A stretch of DNA of 64,000 bases from Rhizobacter terrae (GTDB taxonomy: Bacteria > Pseudomonadota > Gammaproteobacteria > Burkholderiales > Burkholderiaceae_C). This document shows positions 8,530 to 23,184 of this stretch, in pieces. Each line of letters begins with the position of its first letter. Position 1 is the stretch's first letter. The stretch spans positions 868,001-932,000 of the forward strand of contig NZ_QUSW01000001.1 in assembly GCF_003852895.1 (NCBI RefSeq), in the 5' to 3' direction. Under the pieces are notes generated by a model that did not search any database, was not told where the DNA came from, and worked only from the letters and a program-made list of their open reading frames with translations. The position numbers and the translations under genes were made by a program.

Positions 8530-9060
8530 ATGCGCAAAGCCACCGAGCTGATGGTCCAGTACGCGGCGTATCACCGCGACCGCCGCAACATCACGACCCA
8601 CTTCCTCGGGATTCCCCTGATCGTCTTCGCCGTCGGTGTGCTGCTGTCGCGGCCTGGCTTCTCCGTCAACCAGGTGGCCCTCACGCCCGCCTGGGTGCTG
8701 TGGGGCGTGACCGCCATCTGGTACCTCACGCGCGGCAACCTCGTGCTTGGCGCGGCCGTCACCTTCGCCACCGGCGTGCTGATGGCGCTGGGCCAGCCGC
8801 TGGGTGCGGGCACCACGGCCGCATGGCTCACCTGGGGCATCGGCTCCTTCGTGGTGGGCTGGGTGCTGCAGTTCATCGGCCACTACTACGAAGGCCGCAA
8901 GCCGGCGTTCGTCGATGACCTCATCGGCCTGCTGGTGGGCCCGATGTTCGTGACCGGCGAAGTGCTGTTCGCCATGGGCCTGTGCAAGCCGCTGCTCGAA
9001 GAAATCGAGCAACGGGTCGGCCCGACCATGATCCGCGACCTCGCGCATCCGCTCACTTGA
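8530..9060 (+). CDS. Mpo1-like (DUF962/YGL010w) membrane protein
   Basis: A 176-residue multi-helix membrane protein of the Mpo1 family. Yeast Mpo1 is an iron(II)-dependent dioxygenase that shortens 2-hydroxy fatty acids by alpha-oxidation. The paired histidine motifs are present: YAAYHRDRRNITTHFLGIP at residues 10-28 and QFIGHYYEGRKPA near 115-127, with about five hydrophobic helices. A similar role in 2-hydroxy fatty acid turnover is an inference from the family. Its stop codon overlaps the start of the next gene (TGATG), so the two are translationally coupled. Confidence 0.85.
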   Translation: MRKATELMVQYAAYHRDRRNITTHFLGIPLIVFAVGVLLSRPGFSVNQVALTPAWVLWGVTAIWYLTRGNLVLGAAVTFATGVLMALGQPLGAGTTAAWLTWGIGSFVVGWVLQFIGHYYEGRKPAFVDDLIGLLVGPMFVTGEVLFAMGLCKPLLEEIEQRVGPTMIRDLAHPLT

Positions 9061-10058
9061 TGCGCCGTTGGCTCATCCGCGCCGGCCTTGCACTGCTGGC
9101 GCTGGTGGCGGTTGCCATCGCGGCGCTGATGCTCCTGTGGCAAAAGCGCCCATCGCTCGAACCCTACCAATCCCTTACGCTGCCGGCAGCGCCCGAAGGC
9201 TCGCCGATCCGCGTGCGCTTCGCTGGCGTCGCCACCTTGGTCTTCGACGACGGCGACACCGCATGGATGACCGACGGATTCTTCTCTCGGCCCGGTGTCT
9301 CCAAGGTCTTCTTCAGCAAGATCAGGCCTGATGAAGACGCCATCAACCGCGAACTGAAGCACCTCAACATCACCAGGCTCGCCGCGGTGGTCCCCGTGCA
9401 CTCGCACTACGACCACGCCATGGACTCCCCGCTGGTCGCGCAACGCACCGGTGCCCTGCTGGTGGGCTCGGCTTCCACCATCAACATCGGCCGCGGGCTT
9501 GGTACTGCAGAGGACCGCATGTCGGTCGTGACCGCCGGCAGCGTGGTCGAATTCGGTGCCTGGAAGCTGACCTTCATTCCATCGCGCCACAGCCCCACGC
9601 CGTTCAGCGACGGCAAGACCTCGGAAACGGTCCTGACGCCGCTGGTCACCCCCGCCCGCGCCACCGCCTGGAAGGAAGGCACGGTCTGGTCCATCCTCGC
9701 GGAGCACAACTCCGGGCGGACCATCCTGGTGCAAGGCAGTGCCGGCTTCGAACCCGGCGCCCTGGCTGGCCGGCATGCCGACACCGTGTTCCTCGGCGTG
9801 GGCACGCTGGGCAAGAAGACGCCGGAGTACCGCTCGCAGTACTGGAACGAAGTGGTCAAGCAGGTCGGCGCCAGGCGCGTCATTCCCATCCACTGGGACG
9901 ACTTCTTCCTCCCGCTGGACGAGCCGCTCGTACCCATGTCCATCCTGGCCGACGACTTCAGCGCCACCATGGCCGACCTGGCCCGCTTCGCCCAGCGCGA
10001 CGGCGTGGAGCTGCGCATGGCACCGGCCTTCACGCCGTTCACGCCGTTCAAGCCCTGA
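9060..10058 (+). CDS. Membrane-anchored metallo-beta-lactamase-fold hydrolase
   Basis: 332 residues. A single N-terminal helix (about 5-27) anchors a metallo-beta-lactamase-fold domain in the periplasm. The zinc motif is intact as HSHYDH in the segment VPVHSHYDHAMD, and later ligands are likely in SRHSPTPF and in IPIHWDDFF. The class resembles UlaG-like and uncharacterised MBL-fold hydrolases rather than true beta-lactamases. The ATG at 9060 overlaps the TGA of the Mpo1-like gene, so both are probably made together. That could mean a lipid-related substrate, but this is only a guess from position. Confidence 0.85.
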   Translation: MRRWLIRAGLALLALVAVAIAALMLLWQKRPSLEPYQSLTLPAAPEGSPIRVRFAGVATLVFDDGDTAWMTDGFFSRPGVSKVFFSKIRPDEDAINRELKHLNITRLAAVVPVHSHYDHAMDSPLVAQRTGALLVGSASTINIGRGLGTAEDRMSVVTAGSVVEFGAWKLTFIPSRHSPTPFSDGKTSETVLTPLVTPARATAWKEGTVWSILAEHNSGRTILVQGSAGFEPGALAGRHADTVFLGVGTLGKKTPEYRSQYWNEVVKQVGARRVIPIHWDDFFLPLDEPLVPMSILADDFSATMADLARFAQRDGVELRMAPAFTPFTPFKP

Positions 10059-10213
10059 GAGCCGGCATGGCGTGATGCCGTGCACGCGGCTCGCCCCACT
10101 GTCACATCTTCCGCTGGTTTGCGGTGATGCCACGGCATCGACGCCGGACGTATATTCGGCGCCAAGGGAGTGTGGGGGGTGCCCGCCGGGCATGAACACA
10201 CGCAGGAAGGGCG

Positions 10214-13357
<3,144 letters not shown>

Positions 13358-13392
13358 GTGCGAACCGCAGTCCCAGCCGCTGTCAAAATACG

Positions 13393-13398
13393 TAAACT
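13393..13398 (+). promoter_or_regulatory. Possible -10 box just before the HTH-REC gene
   Basis: TAAACT ends six bases before the GTG start codon at 13405, in an AT-rich patch (AAAATACGTAAACTGAAC) that stands out from its surroundings. If used, it would give a transcript starting at the GTG. The gene could equally be read through from the kinase upstream. Confidence 0.25.
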
Positions 13399-13404
13399 GA
13401 ACAC

Positions 13405-14007
13405 GTGACTGACACCACCACCCCTGCCAGCCCCGCCTCCTACTCCACCGCGGAAGTCGCCCGCCGGCTCGGTGTCTCCATCCCGACCGTGCAGCGCTGG
13501 GTGGACCTCGGGCACCTCAAGGCCTGGAAGACCGTCGGCGGCCACCGCCGCATCGAGGCGGCCAGTGCCGAACGCATGTTCCGCTCCCAGGGGGCCGTGG
13601 GCACCTCGGCCCCGGCCGCACCACTGTCGGTGATGATCGTGGACGACAACCCCGACGACCGCGACCTGCTCACGGCCCTGGTCGAAGCCGCCCTGCCGGC
13701 CGCACGGCTGAGCACGGCTGAGAACGCCTTCCAGGCGCTCGTCTCCATCGGCCACCGTGCACCGGACGTGCTCATCACCGACATCGTGATGCCCCACATG
13801 AATGGGGTGGAGATGCTGCGTCAGCTCGCCACCCAGTGCGTCGTGCGGCCGCGCCACATCTTCGCCGTGTCCAGCCAGCTGCCACGGCAGTTCGCCCCGC
13901 TGGGCACCTTGCCCGACGACGTGACCTTCGTGGCCAAGCCCATCGAACCAGACGCCTTCATCCAGATGCTGCAGGGTGCGGTTGCATCCGCCGACAACCT
14001 GCCCTGA
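13405..14007 (+). CDS. Response regulator with N-terminal MerR/excisionase-like HTH and C-terminal receiver
   Basis: 200 residues in reversed order for a response regulator. Residues 12-60 are a MerR/BldC/excisionase-type winged HTH (STAEVARRLGVSIPTVQRWV, then GGHRRI). A receiver domain of about 120 residues follows (MIVDDNPDDRD with the acidic pocket, LITDIVMPHMNG with the phospho-Asp, and VAKPIE with the conserved Lys). Most bacterial regulators carry the receiver first. It probably binds DNA in response to phosphorylation by the hybrid kinase 47 bp upstream. The start is GTG. The DNA targets are not known; the downstream chemoreceptor genes are candidates only by position. Confidence 0.85.
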   Translation: MTDTTTPASPASYSTAEVARRLGVSIPTVQRWVDLGHLKAWKTVGGHRRIEAASAERMFRSQGAVGTSAPAAPLSVMIVDDNPDDRDLLTALVEAALPAARLSTAENAFQALVSIGHRAPDVLITDIVMPHMNGVEMLRQLATQCVVRPRHIFAVSSQLPRQFAPLGTLPDDVTFVAKPIEPDAFIQMLQGAVASADNLP

Positions 14008-14083
14008 GCCGGTGCGCCGGCGGGAATACGCCGCGCGGCATCGCACCGTCGTCGCCCTTGTTCGGCCATCGCGCACTTGCCGG

Positions 14084-14110
14084 TCAAGTCGCGCGCCCTG
14101 CTTCCGATAA
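14084..14110 (+). promoter_or_regulatory. Sigma-28 (FliA)-type promoter for the first chemoreceptor
   Basis: TCAAGTCG (14084-14091), an 11-base spacer, then TCCGATAA (14103-14110). This matches the E. coli FliA consensus TAAAGTTT-N11-GCCGATAA at 5 of 8 and 7 of 8 positions with the exact spacing. A start would fall near 14117, about 35 bases before the ATG at 14152. FliA control is usual for chemoreceptors. Confidence 0.62.
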
Positions 14111-14151
14111 GCCGTCGGTGTGAAGCAGTACCCGCAGGGTGGGACAACATC

Positions 14152-16080
14152 ATGAAACGCTGGATCGCCAATCTGAGGATGTGGCAGAAGTTCGCCCTCG
14201 TCGGCGCGTTGGCAGCCGGCATGGTGGCCGGCCCCACCGCCATGACGGTCAAGGGCCACCTGGAGGACATGGAGGCCGCACGGCACGAAGCCGCCGGCAT
14301 GGGACCGGCGGGCGACGTGATCCGGCTGCTCCAGCGCACGCAGCAGCACCGCGGCCTGAGCGCCGCCGCGCTGGCCGGCAACGACAAGGCCCGCGATTCA
14401 CGCAAGGGCAAGCAAGGCGAAGTCGACGAGGTGCTGCGTGCAGCCCAGGCCTCGATCGCGGCGTTCAGGAACACCGGGCTGGATGCGCAACTGGCAGACA
14501 TCCAGCGTGAATGGCAGGAACTTTCCTCCGCGGTGGCCGGCGGCAGCCTCCCGGCACCGGACAGCTTCAAGCGGCACACCGCGCTGATCGCGCGCGAGCT
14601 CGGCCTGCTCGAAGGCATCACCGACGTGTCCACCCTCGCGCTGGACCGCGAGGCCGGCTCCAGCTACCTCATCGATGCCGTGCTGGGCGAGCTGCCCAAG
14701 CTCACCGAAACGTTGGGCCAGACCCGCGCCCGCGGCGCGGCGGTGCTCGCCAAGGGCGAGGCCACGGCCGACGAACGGGCCACCCTGGTGGCACTGGTGG
14801 AATCCACCCGCAGCCTCGCCCGAAGCACCCGTGCGCGCATGGACCGCTCGCTGGAGGCGGACCCGGTGCTCCGCGAGGCGCTGGAGGCCACGCTCGCCAG
14901 CGCATCGGCCGCCGTGGACGAGGGCCTGAAGCTCACCGACGAGCAGGTCCTTCGTGCGGACAAGCCGACCATGGCCTCGTCCGACTTCTTCGCGGCCATG
15001 ACGCGGGTGATCGACACACAGTTCGAACTCAGTGCGCAGGCGTTCAGGTCGCTGGACGGCGTCCTCGCCGAGCGTTCTGCACGCGCCCAGCACGAGCTGT
15101 GGCTGCTCACGGCGAGCATCGCTGTGCTGGGCGGCGCCGCCACGTGGATCGTCGTGATGGTGACGCGCACCAGCATGCAGTCCGTGACGCAGGCGCTGAA
15201 TGCGGCGCGGGCACTGGCCGCCGGCGACCTCACCCACCCCATGCGCGCCGACAGCCGCGACGAGATGGGCGAGCTGGTGCACGCGCTGGGCGAATCGATG
15301 GAGAAGCTCGCGCAGGTGGTGGGCGTGATCAAGACGACCACGGAATCGGTCAGTACCGCGGCCGTGCAGATCTCGCAGGGCAACCATGACCTGAGCCAGC
15401 GCACCGAAGAGCAGTCGTCGCAGCTGCAGAACACGGCGTCGTCGATGGAGGAGATCACCGCCACCGTGCGCCAGAACTGCGACACCGCGCAGCAGGCGAC
15501 CACACTGGCCAGCACCGCATCGCAGGTGGCCGTGCAAGGCGGCGAGGTGGTCAGCCGCGTGGTGTCGAACATGCAGGACATCTCCGCCAGTTCGCAGCGC
15601 ATCGGCGACATCATCGGCGTCATCGACGGCATTGCCTTCCAGACCAACATCCTCGCGTTGAACGCGGCGGTGGAAGCCGCCCGGGCCGGCGAGCATGGCC
15701 GCGGCTTCGCGGTGGTGGCCTCCGAAGTACGCAGCCTCGCGCAGCGCTCCGCCGAGGCGGCCAAGGAGATCAAGGCCCTCATCGGCCAGAGCGTGGAGAA
15801 GGTCGAGGCCGGCTCCAGGCTGGTGGGCGACGCAGGCCGCACGATGAGCGACATCGTCACCCAGGTGAAGCGCGTGAGCGAGCTGATCGAGGAGATCAGC
15901 GCCGCCAGCGGCCAGCAGTCCGCCGGCATCAACCAGATCAGCGGTGCGGTGAGCCAGCTCGACGCGGTGACCCAGCAGAACGCCGCCTTGGTGGAAGAGT
16001 CCGCCGCGGCCGCCGAAAGCCTGAGCCAGCAGGCGGCTCACCTGGCGCAGACGGTGGCGATGTTCAAGACCGAAGCCTGA
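14152..16080 (+). CDS. Methyl-accepting chemotaxis protein (tandem copy 1)
   Basis: A 642-residue chemoreceptor. It has a short cytoplasmic N-terminus and a first membrane helix (about 14-33). The helical periplasmic sensor (34-314) carries a TQQHRGLSAAALAGN motif that resembles nitrate/nitrite-sensing NIT-type bundles. A second helix (about 316-336), HAMP domain and signalling domain follow. The hairpin tip around IAFQTNILALNAAVEAARAG is intact. No C-terminal CheR/CheB-binding pentapeptide is present. The ligand is unknown. The ATG at 14152 matches the start of the tandem paralogue 2069 bases downstream, and the two genes align without a gap. A sigma-28-like promoter lies just upstream. Confidence 0.93.
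   Translation: MKRWIANLRMWQKFALVGALAAGMVAGPTAMTVKGHLEDMEAARHEAAGMGPAGDVIRLLQRTQQHRGLSAAALAGNDKARDSRKGKQGEVDEVLRAAQASIAAFRNTGLDAQLADIQREWQELSSAVAGGSLPAPDSFKRHTALIARELGLLEGITDVSTLALDREAGSSYLIDAVLGELPKLTETLGQTRARGAAVLAKGEATADERATLVALVESTRSLARSTRARMDRSLEADPVLREALEATLASASAAVDEGLKLTDEQVLRADKPTMASSDFFAAMTRVIDTQFELSAQAFRSLDGVLAERSARAQHELWLLTASIAVLGGAATWIVVMVTRTSMQSVTQALNAARALAAGDLTHPMRADSRDEMGELVHALGESMEKLAQVVGVIKTTTESVSTAAVQISQGNHDLSQRTEEQSSQLQNTASSMEEITATVRQNCDTAQQATTLASTASQVAVQGGEVVSRVVSNMQDISASSQRIGDIIGVIDGIAFQTNILALNAAVEAARAGEHGRGFAVVASEVRSLAQRSAEAAKEIKALIGQSVEKVEAGSRLVGDAGRTMSDIVTQVKRVSELIEEISAASGQQSAGINQISGAVSQLDAVTQQNAALVEESAAAAESLSQQAAHLAQTVAMFKTEA
15346..15858 (+). repeat. Near-identical signalling-domain tract, copy 1
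   Basis: This stretch of the first chemoreceptor gene repeats at 17415-17927 in the second, at a constant offset of 2069 bases. About ten mismatches were counted over some 510 bases, and 15526-15725 is identical for 200 consecutive bases including all synonymous positions. The sensor-coding parts upstream are far more diverged. This points to gene conversion. Confidence 0.85.
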
Positions 16081-16220
16081 GCGTTGATCACAGCAATCGA
16101 ATAGCGCGCAAACAAGGCTGGTTTATTCGTTTTATTCACTTCATCGTGTCCGCCCCTTCTGCGAAATAGTCTCGCCAGGGAGTCGGCGCAAAAGCACGCA
16201 GTGGCTGAAGGACTCAGGAC

Positions 16221-18149
16221 ATGAAAAGCTGGATTGCCAATCTGCGGATGTGGCAGAAATTCGCGCTGATGGGCGCGCTGACCCTGTGCATGGTGTCGGG
16301 CCCCACGGTGCTGATGGTGAAGGAACACCTGTCGCTCATGCAGGCGGCACGCGACGAGGCCTCGGGCATGGTCCCGGCCGGCAACGTGCTCAAGCTGATC
16401 CAGCGCACGCAGCAGCACCGCGGGCTGAGCGCCGGGGCGCTGGCCGGCAACGAGAAGGCGCGCGAGCAGCGCGGCGCCAAGCAGGCCGAGACCGACGAAG
16501 CCTTGCGAAACGCCCTGGCGTCGGTCGCCATCTACCGCAAGCCGAAGATCGACAAGCTGGCCGGCGAGATCCAGCAGGAATGGCAGTCGCTGTCCTCGGG
16601 CATCGCATCGGGCAGCGTGGCCGTGCCGGAAAGCTACCAGCGGCATACCGCCCTCGTGGCCCAGGAGCTTCGGCTGCTCGAAGGCGTGACGGACGCATCC
16701 ACCCTGGCGCTGGACCCCGAGGCCGGCACCTACTACCTCATCACCGCCGTGCTGGGCGACCTGCCCAAGCTCAGCGAGAAGCTCGGCCAGCTGCGTGCCC
16801 GTGGCGCGCCCATGCTGGCCAAGGGCGAAGCCTCGCCCGAGGAACGCGCCGCCATCGTGACGATCGCCGATGCCGTGCGGTCTTATGCACAGTCCACCCG
16901 CGGCAGCTTCGAGAAGGCGCTGGAGGCCGATGCCTCGCTGGTCGCCGCACTCGACAAGCCCCTGGCTGCCGCCACGGCCGCGGTGGATGAAGGACTCAAG
17001 CTGGGCGAGGAACAGATCGTCCGCGCGGAGAAGCTTTCCATGCCGGCGCACGAATACATCGCCGGGACCACGCGGGTCATCGACACGCAGTTCGATCTGA
17101 CCACGCAGGCCTTCAAGGTGCTGGACGGCATCCTCACCGAACGCGCGGCCAGCAAGCAGCGCGAGCTGTGGACGGTGGTCGCCATCATCGTGCTGTTCGG
17201 CTCGCTGGCCACCTGGCTCATCGTCGCCGTGACGCGCACCACCACCCGCTCGGTGGACCAGGCGCTGCGGGCCGCCCAGGCACTGGCCGCGGGCGACCTC
17301 ACCCACGTGATGAGCGCGCCCAGCCGCGACGAGATGGGCCAGCTCGTGAAGGCACTGGGCGTGTCGATGGACAACCTCGCCCGTGTCGTCGGCGTGATCA
17401 AGTCGTCGACGGAATCGGTCAGTACCGCGGCCGTGCAGATCTCGCAGGGCAACCATGACCTGAGCCAGCGCACGGAAGAGCAGTCGTCGCAGCTGCAGAA
17501 CACCGCCGCGTCGATGGAGCAGATCACCGCCACCGTGCGCCAGAACTGCGACACCGCGCAGCAGGCGACCACACTGGCCAGCACCGCATCGCAAGTGGCC
17601 GTGCAAGGCGGCGAGGTGGTCAGCCGCGTGGTGTCGAACATGCAGGACATCTCCGCCAGTTCGCAGCGCATCGGCGACATCATCGGCGTCATCGACGGCA
17701 TTGCCTTCCAGACCAACATCCTCGCGTTGAACGCGGCGGTGGAAGCCGCCCGGGCCGGCGAGCATGGCCGCGGCTTCGCGGTGGTGGCCTCCGAGGTACG
17801 CAGCCTCGCGCAGCGCTCCGCCGAGGCGGCCAAGGAGATCAAGGCGCTGATCGGCCAGAGCGTGGAGAAGGTCGAGGCCGGCTCCAGGCTGGTGGGCGAC
17901 GCAGGCCGCACGATGAACGACATCGTCGCCCAGGTGAAACGCGTCAGCCAGCTCATCGAGGAGATCAGTCGGGCCAGCATGCAGCAGTCCAGCGGCATCG
18001 GCCAGATCAGCGATGCGGTGGCTCAGCTCGACACGGTGACGCAGCAGAACGCCGCACTCGTCGAAGAATCGGCCGCCGCCGCGGAAAGCCTCAGCCAGCA
18101 GGCAACTCAGCTCGCCGAAACGGTGGCCTCGTTCAAGACCGCGGCCTGA
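16221..18149 (+). CDS. Methyl-accepting chemotaxis protein (tandem copy 2)
   Basis: A 642-residue chemoreceptor of the same layout and exact length as its upstream neighbour: WIANLRMWQKFAL start, helix 1, periplasmic helical sensor with TQQHRGLSAGALAGN, helix 2 near 316-336, HAMP, and signalling domain with intact hairpin tip. No C-terminal pentapeptide is present. The sensor regions are clearly related but diverged in the middle, so the two may recognise different ligands. The 140-bp gap before it lacks a sigma-28 motif like that of copy 1. It may be transcribed from copy 1 or from a sigma-70 promoter in the AT-rich gap. It ends 7 bp from the convergent kinase gene. Confidence 0.93.
   Translation: MKSWIANLRMWQKFALMGALTLCMVSGPTVLMVKEHLSLMQAARDEASGMVPAGNVLKLIQRTQQHRGLSAGALAGNEKAREQRGAKQAETDEALRNALASVAIYRKPKIDKLAGEIQQEWQSLSSGIASGSVAVPESYQRHTALVAQELRLLEGVTDASTLALDPEAGTYYLITAVLGDLPKLSEKLGQLRARGAPMLAKGEASPEERAAIVTIADAVRSYAQSTRGSFEKALEADASLVAALDKPLAAATAAVDEGLKLGEEQIVRAEKLSMPAHEYIAGTTRVIDTQFDLTTQAFKVLDGILTERAASKQRELWTVVAIIVLFGSLATWLIVAVTRTTTRSVDQALRAAQALAAGDLTHVMSAPSRDEMGQLVKALGVSMDNLARVVGVIKSSTESVSTAAVQISQGNHDLSQRTEEQSSQLQNTAASMEQITATVRQNCDTAQQATTLASTASQVAVQGGEVVSRVVSNMQDISASSQRIGDIIGVIDGIAFQTNILALNAAVEAARAGEHGRGFAVVASEVRSLAQRSAEAAKEIKALIGQSVEKVEAGSRLVGDAGRTMNDIVAQVKRVSQLIEEISRASMQQSSGIGQISDAVAQLDTVTQQNAALVEESAAAAESLSQQATQLAETVASFKTAA
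17415..17927 (+). repeat. Near-identical signalling-domain tract, copy 2
   Basis: The partner of 15346-15858. The uninterrupted identical core lies at 17595-17794. Divergence rises sharply on both sides, as expected at the edges of a conversion tract. Confidence 0.85.
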
Positions 18150-18156
18150 GCGCCTC

Positions 18157-21522
<3,366 letters not shown>

Positions 21523-21561
21523 GGGAAATTCTAGTGTGGGGACCCGAGCAACGGTGATGAC

Positions 21562-21591
21562 TTGTGGCCAGGGCGCTCCCATGCCTACAAT
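21562..21591 (+). promoter_or_regulatory. Sigma-70-type promoter for rtcB
   Basis: TTGTGG (21562-21567) is separated by 18 bases from TACAAT (21586-21591). A start near 21598 would give a leader of about 125 bases before the GTG at 21723. The TACAATCGCGCCC context resembles promoters before metG and DUF3460 in this window. Confidence 0.5.
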
Positions 21592-21599
21592 CGCGCCCT
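21570..21599. promoter_or_regulatory. Inverted repeat flanking the rtcB -10 box (possible operator)
   Basis: AGGGCGC (21570-21576) and GCGCCCT (21593-21599) form a perfect 7-bp inverted repeat. It encloses the TACAAT hexamer and lies between rtcB and the divergent kinase gene. A protein bound here would block the rtcB promoter. No regulator is identified. Confidence 0.35.
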
Positions 21600-21604
21600 C
21601 TTCT

Positions 21605-21688
21605 TTTTCCGACTGCTGCTGCGGAAAAGGTCTTGGCCTCGGCACTGGGTGCGCGCGGCCATACCTTGTCGTCTGGACTGCTCCAGAC
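21605..21688 (+). other. Structured 5' leader of rtcB (two perfect hairpins)
   Basis: The predicted rtcB leader contains TTTTCCG (21605-21611) paired with CGGAAAA (21622-21628), and GTCTGGA-CTGC-TCCAGAC (21671-21688). Both are perfect 7-bp stems. A weaker GGGC/GCCC stem follows near the start codon. No known riboswitch was recognised. Confidence 0.4.
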
Positions 21689-21722
21689 CTCTCGGGCAAC
21701 TCGCCCAGGAAAGCACAGCATC

Positions 21723-23120
21723 GTGTCCCAACTGAACCGTCTCCAACGGGCGTTCGCACGCTCGAACATCGATCTTCGCTACGAAGACGGTATCTACCGC
21801 GTCCGCGACGACGCGGCTGACGCCAGCATTCTTCTGCCCGCCTCGCTGCCTCTCGAAGAAAAGGCGGTGAAGCAACTGCTCGCCTTCGCTGCGGTAAAGA
21901 CCCCGCAGGGTGACTCTGCCGTGTGCACCGCCTGCGCCACGCCGGACTTCCATCCGGGTGCCATCGCGCCGGTGGGGTCCGTCGTCGCCACAGGAAGCGA
22001 CGTCGTCATTCCAGCGGCGATCGGCACGGACATCAATTGCGGCATGCGGCTGCAGACCACCGGCCTCACGCTCGGACAGGCGGCACCTCACAAGGAAGCG
22101 CTGGTGGCGCGACTGAAGGCAGCGTTGCTGGACAACGAACGCAACGTGCCCTTGGCCACCCAGGCGTTTCGCGCGCTGTTCGACACCGGCCCCATGGCCC
22201 TCGTGGACGCGCTGGGCGCGGATGGCCTGTGGGCCCAGGTGGACCGCGACCGGCTGGTGGCCGAGATCGGTCGCTGCATCGGCCTGGACGAACTGCAGGC
22301 GCACTCCCGCCACGCACCGGACGCCTTCGTCCGCGGGCGCGAGGTCTTTCGCGACCCTTGCCTGGGCACGCCCGGATCCGGCAACCACTTCGTCGAGCTG
22401 CAGGTGGTGGACGAGGTGCTCGACCGCCACGCGGCCTATGAAGCAGGACTGAAGAACGGCGAGGTGGTCGTGATGATCCACAGCGGCTCGCGCGACATGG
22501 GATTCCACGTCGGTGCGCGCTGGATGGACCGTGCCCGTGATCAATGGCCTCGGGGCGTCAAACATCCCGAGAGCAAGCTGTATGCGCTGGAAGGCCCGCT
22601 GGCCGCGGAATATCTCCAGGCCATGGGCGTCGCCGCGCGCTATGCGTGGCTCAATCGCGTGGTGATCGGCGAAATGGTGCGACAGGAATTGCGCCGCGTG
22701 CTGGGCACCGACGGCTCGCGCCTGGTGGTGGACGTGCCGCACAACGTCGTCCTGGCGGAGAACGGCATGAACATCCACCGCAAGGGCGCCACCCCGGCCA
22801 GGAGCGGCGACCTGGCACTGATCCCCGGCTCCATGGGCGACCACTCCTTCGTGGCCCGCGGGCTGGGTCATGCGGACTGGCTCTGGTCATGCAGCCACGG
22901 TGCGGGACGCCGCATGCGTCGGCAGGAGACGCGGGCATTGAAGGCGTCAGGCCGCCCAGCGGACGCACCGTGGACCTGCGTCACGCTGCGCGAGGAGCGC
23001 CGCATCGAGGAAGCTCCGCGGGCCTACAAACCGATCGGACCCGTGATCGAGGCACAGGAAAGCGCCGGGTTGATCCACGCCGTCGTCCGGCTGCGTCCGT
23101 GGGTAACTTTCAAGGCCTGA
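21723..23120 (+). CDS. rtcB: RtcB family RNA ligase
   Basis: A 465-residue RtcB, the GTP-dependent ligase that joins RNA 2',3'-cyclic-phosphate (or 3'-phosphate) and 5'-hydroxyl ends. Metal and GTP motifs are intact: GTDINCGM with Cys106, GSGNHF with His222, HSGSRDMG with His253, DVPHNVV with His340, HRKGATPA, and [10 protein letters not shown] with the putative guanylylated His392. The GTG at 21723 is preferred because it begins the conserved N-terminus; a longer frame from 21564 runs through the predicted promoter. RtcA, RtcR and archease are not adjacent. It is divergent from the BvgS-like kinase and followed 64 bp later by the maleate-isomerase-like gene. A role in RNA repair is known for the family, but the target here is not. 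Confidence 0.93.
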   Translation: MSQLNRLQRAFARSNIDLRYEDGIYRVRDDAADASILLPASLPLEEKAVKQLLAFAAVKTPQGDSAVCTACATPDFHPGAIAPVGSVVATGSDVVIPAAIGTDINCGMRLQTTGLTLGQAAPHKEALVARLKAALLDNERNVPLATQAFRALFDTGPMALVDALGADGLWAQVDRDRLVAEIGRCIGLDELQAHSRHAPDAFVRGREVFRDPCLGTPGSGNHFVELQVVDEVLDRHAAYEAGLKNGEVVVMIHSGSRDMGFHVGARWMDRARDQWPRGVKHPESKLYALEGPLAAEYLQAMGVAARYAWLNRVVIGEMVRQELRRVLGTDGSRLVVDVPHNVVLAENGMNIHRKGATPARSGDLALIPGSMGDHSFVARGLGHADWLWSCSHGAGRRMRRQETRALKASGRPADAPWTCVTLREERRIEEAPRAYKPIGPVIEAQESAGLIHAVVRLRPWVTFKA

Positions 23121-23184
23121 TGTCCGGTTTTGTCTCACCAATCCGTCCATCCCCTTGGACACGCCGGGACCCAAGGGGAGCACC

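Noticed and set aside
16081-16220. Sigma-28 promoter before the second chemoreceptor
   Set aside because: GCGAAATA at 16161 is the closest -10 match, but the bases 11 further upstream show no -35 similarity.
21600-21722. tRNA-like or T-box element in the rtcB leader
   Set aside because: The hairpins do not assemble into a cloverleaf and no T-box sequence is present.
21523-21759. Longer N-terminus for the BvgS-like kinase
   Set aside because: The extension would place 79 non-conserved residues before a clear signal peptide and overlap the predicted rtcB promoter and operator.
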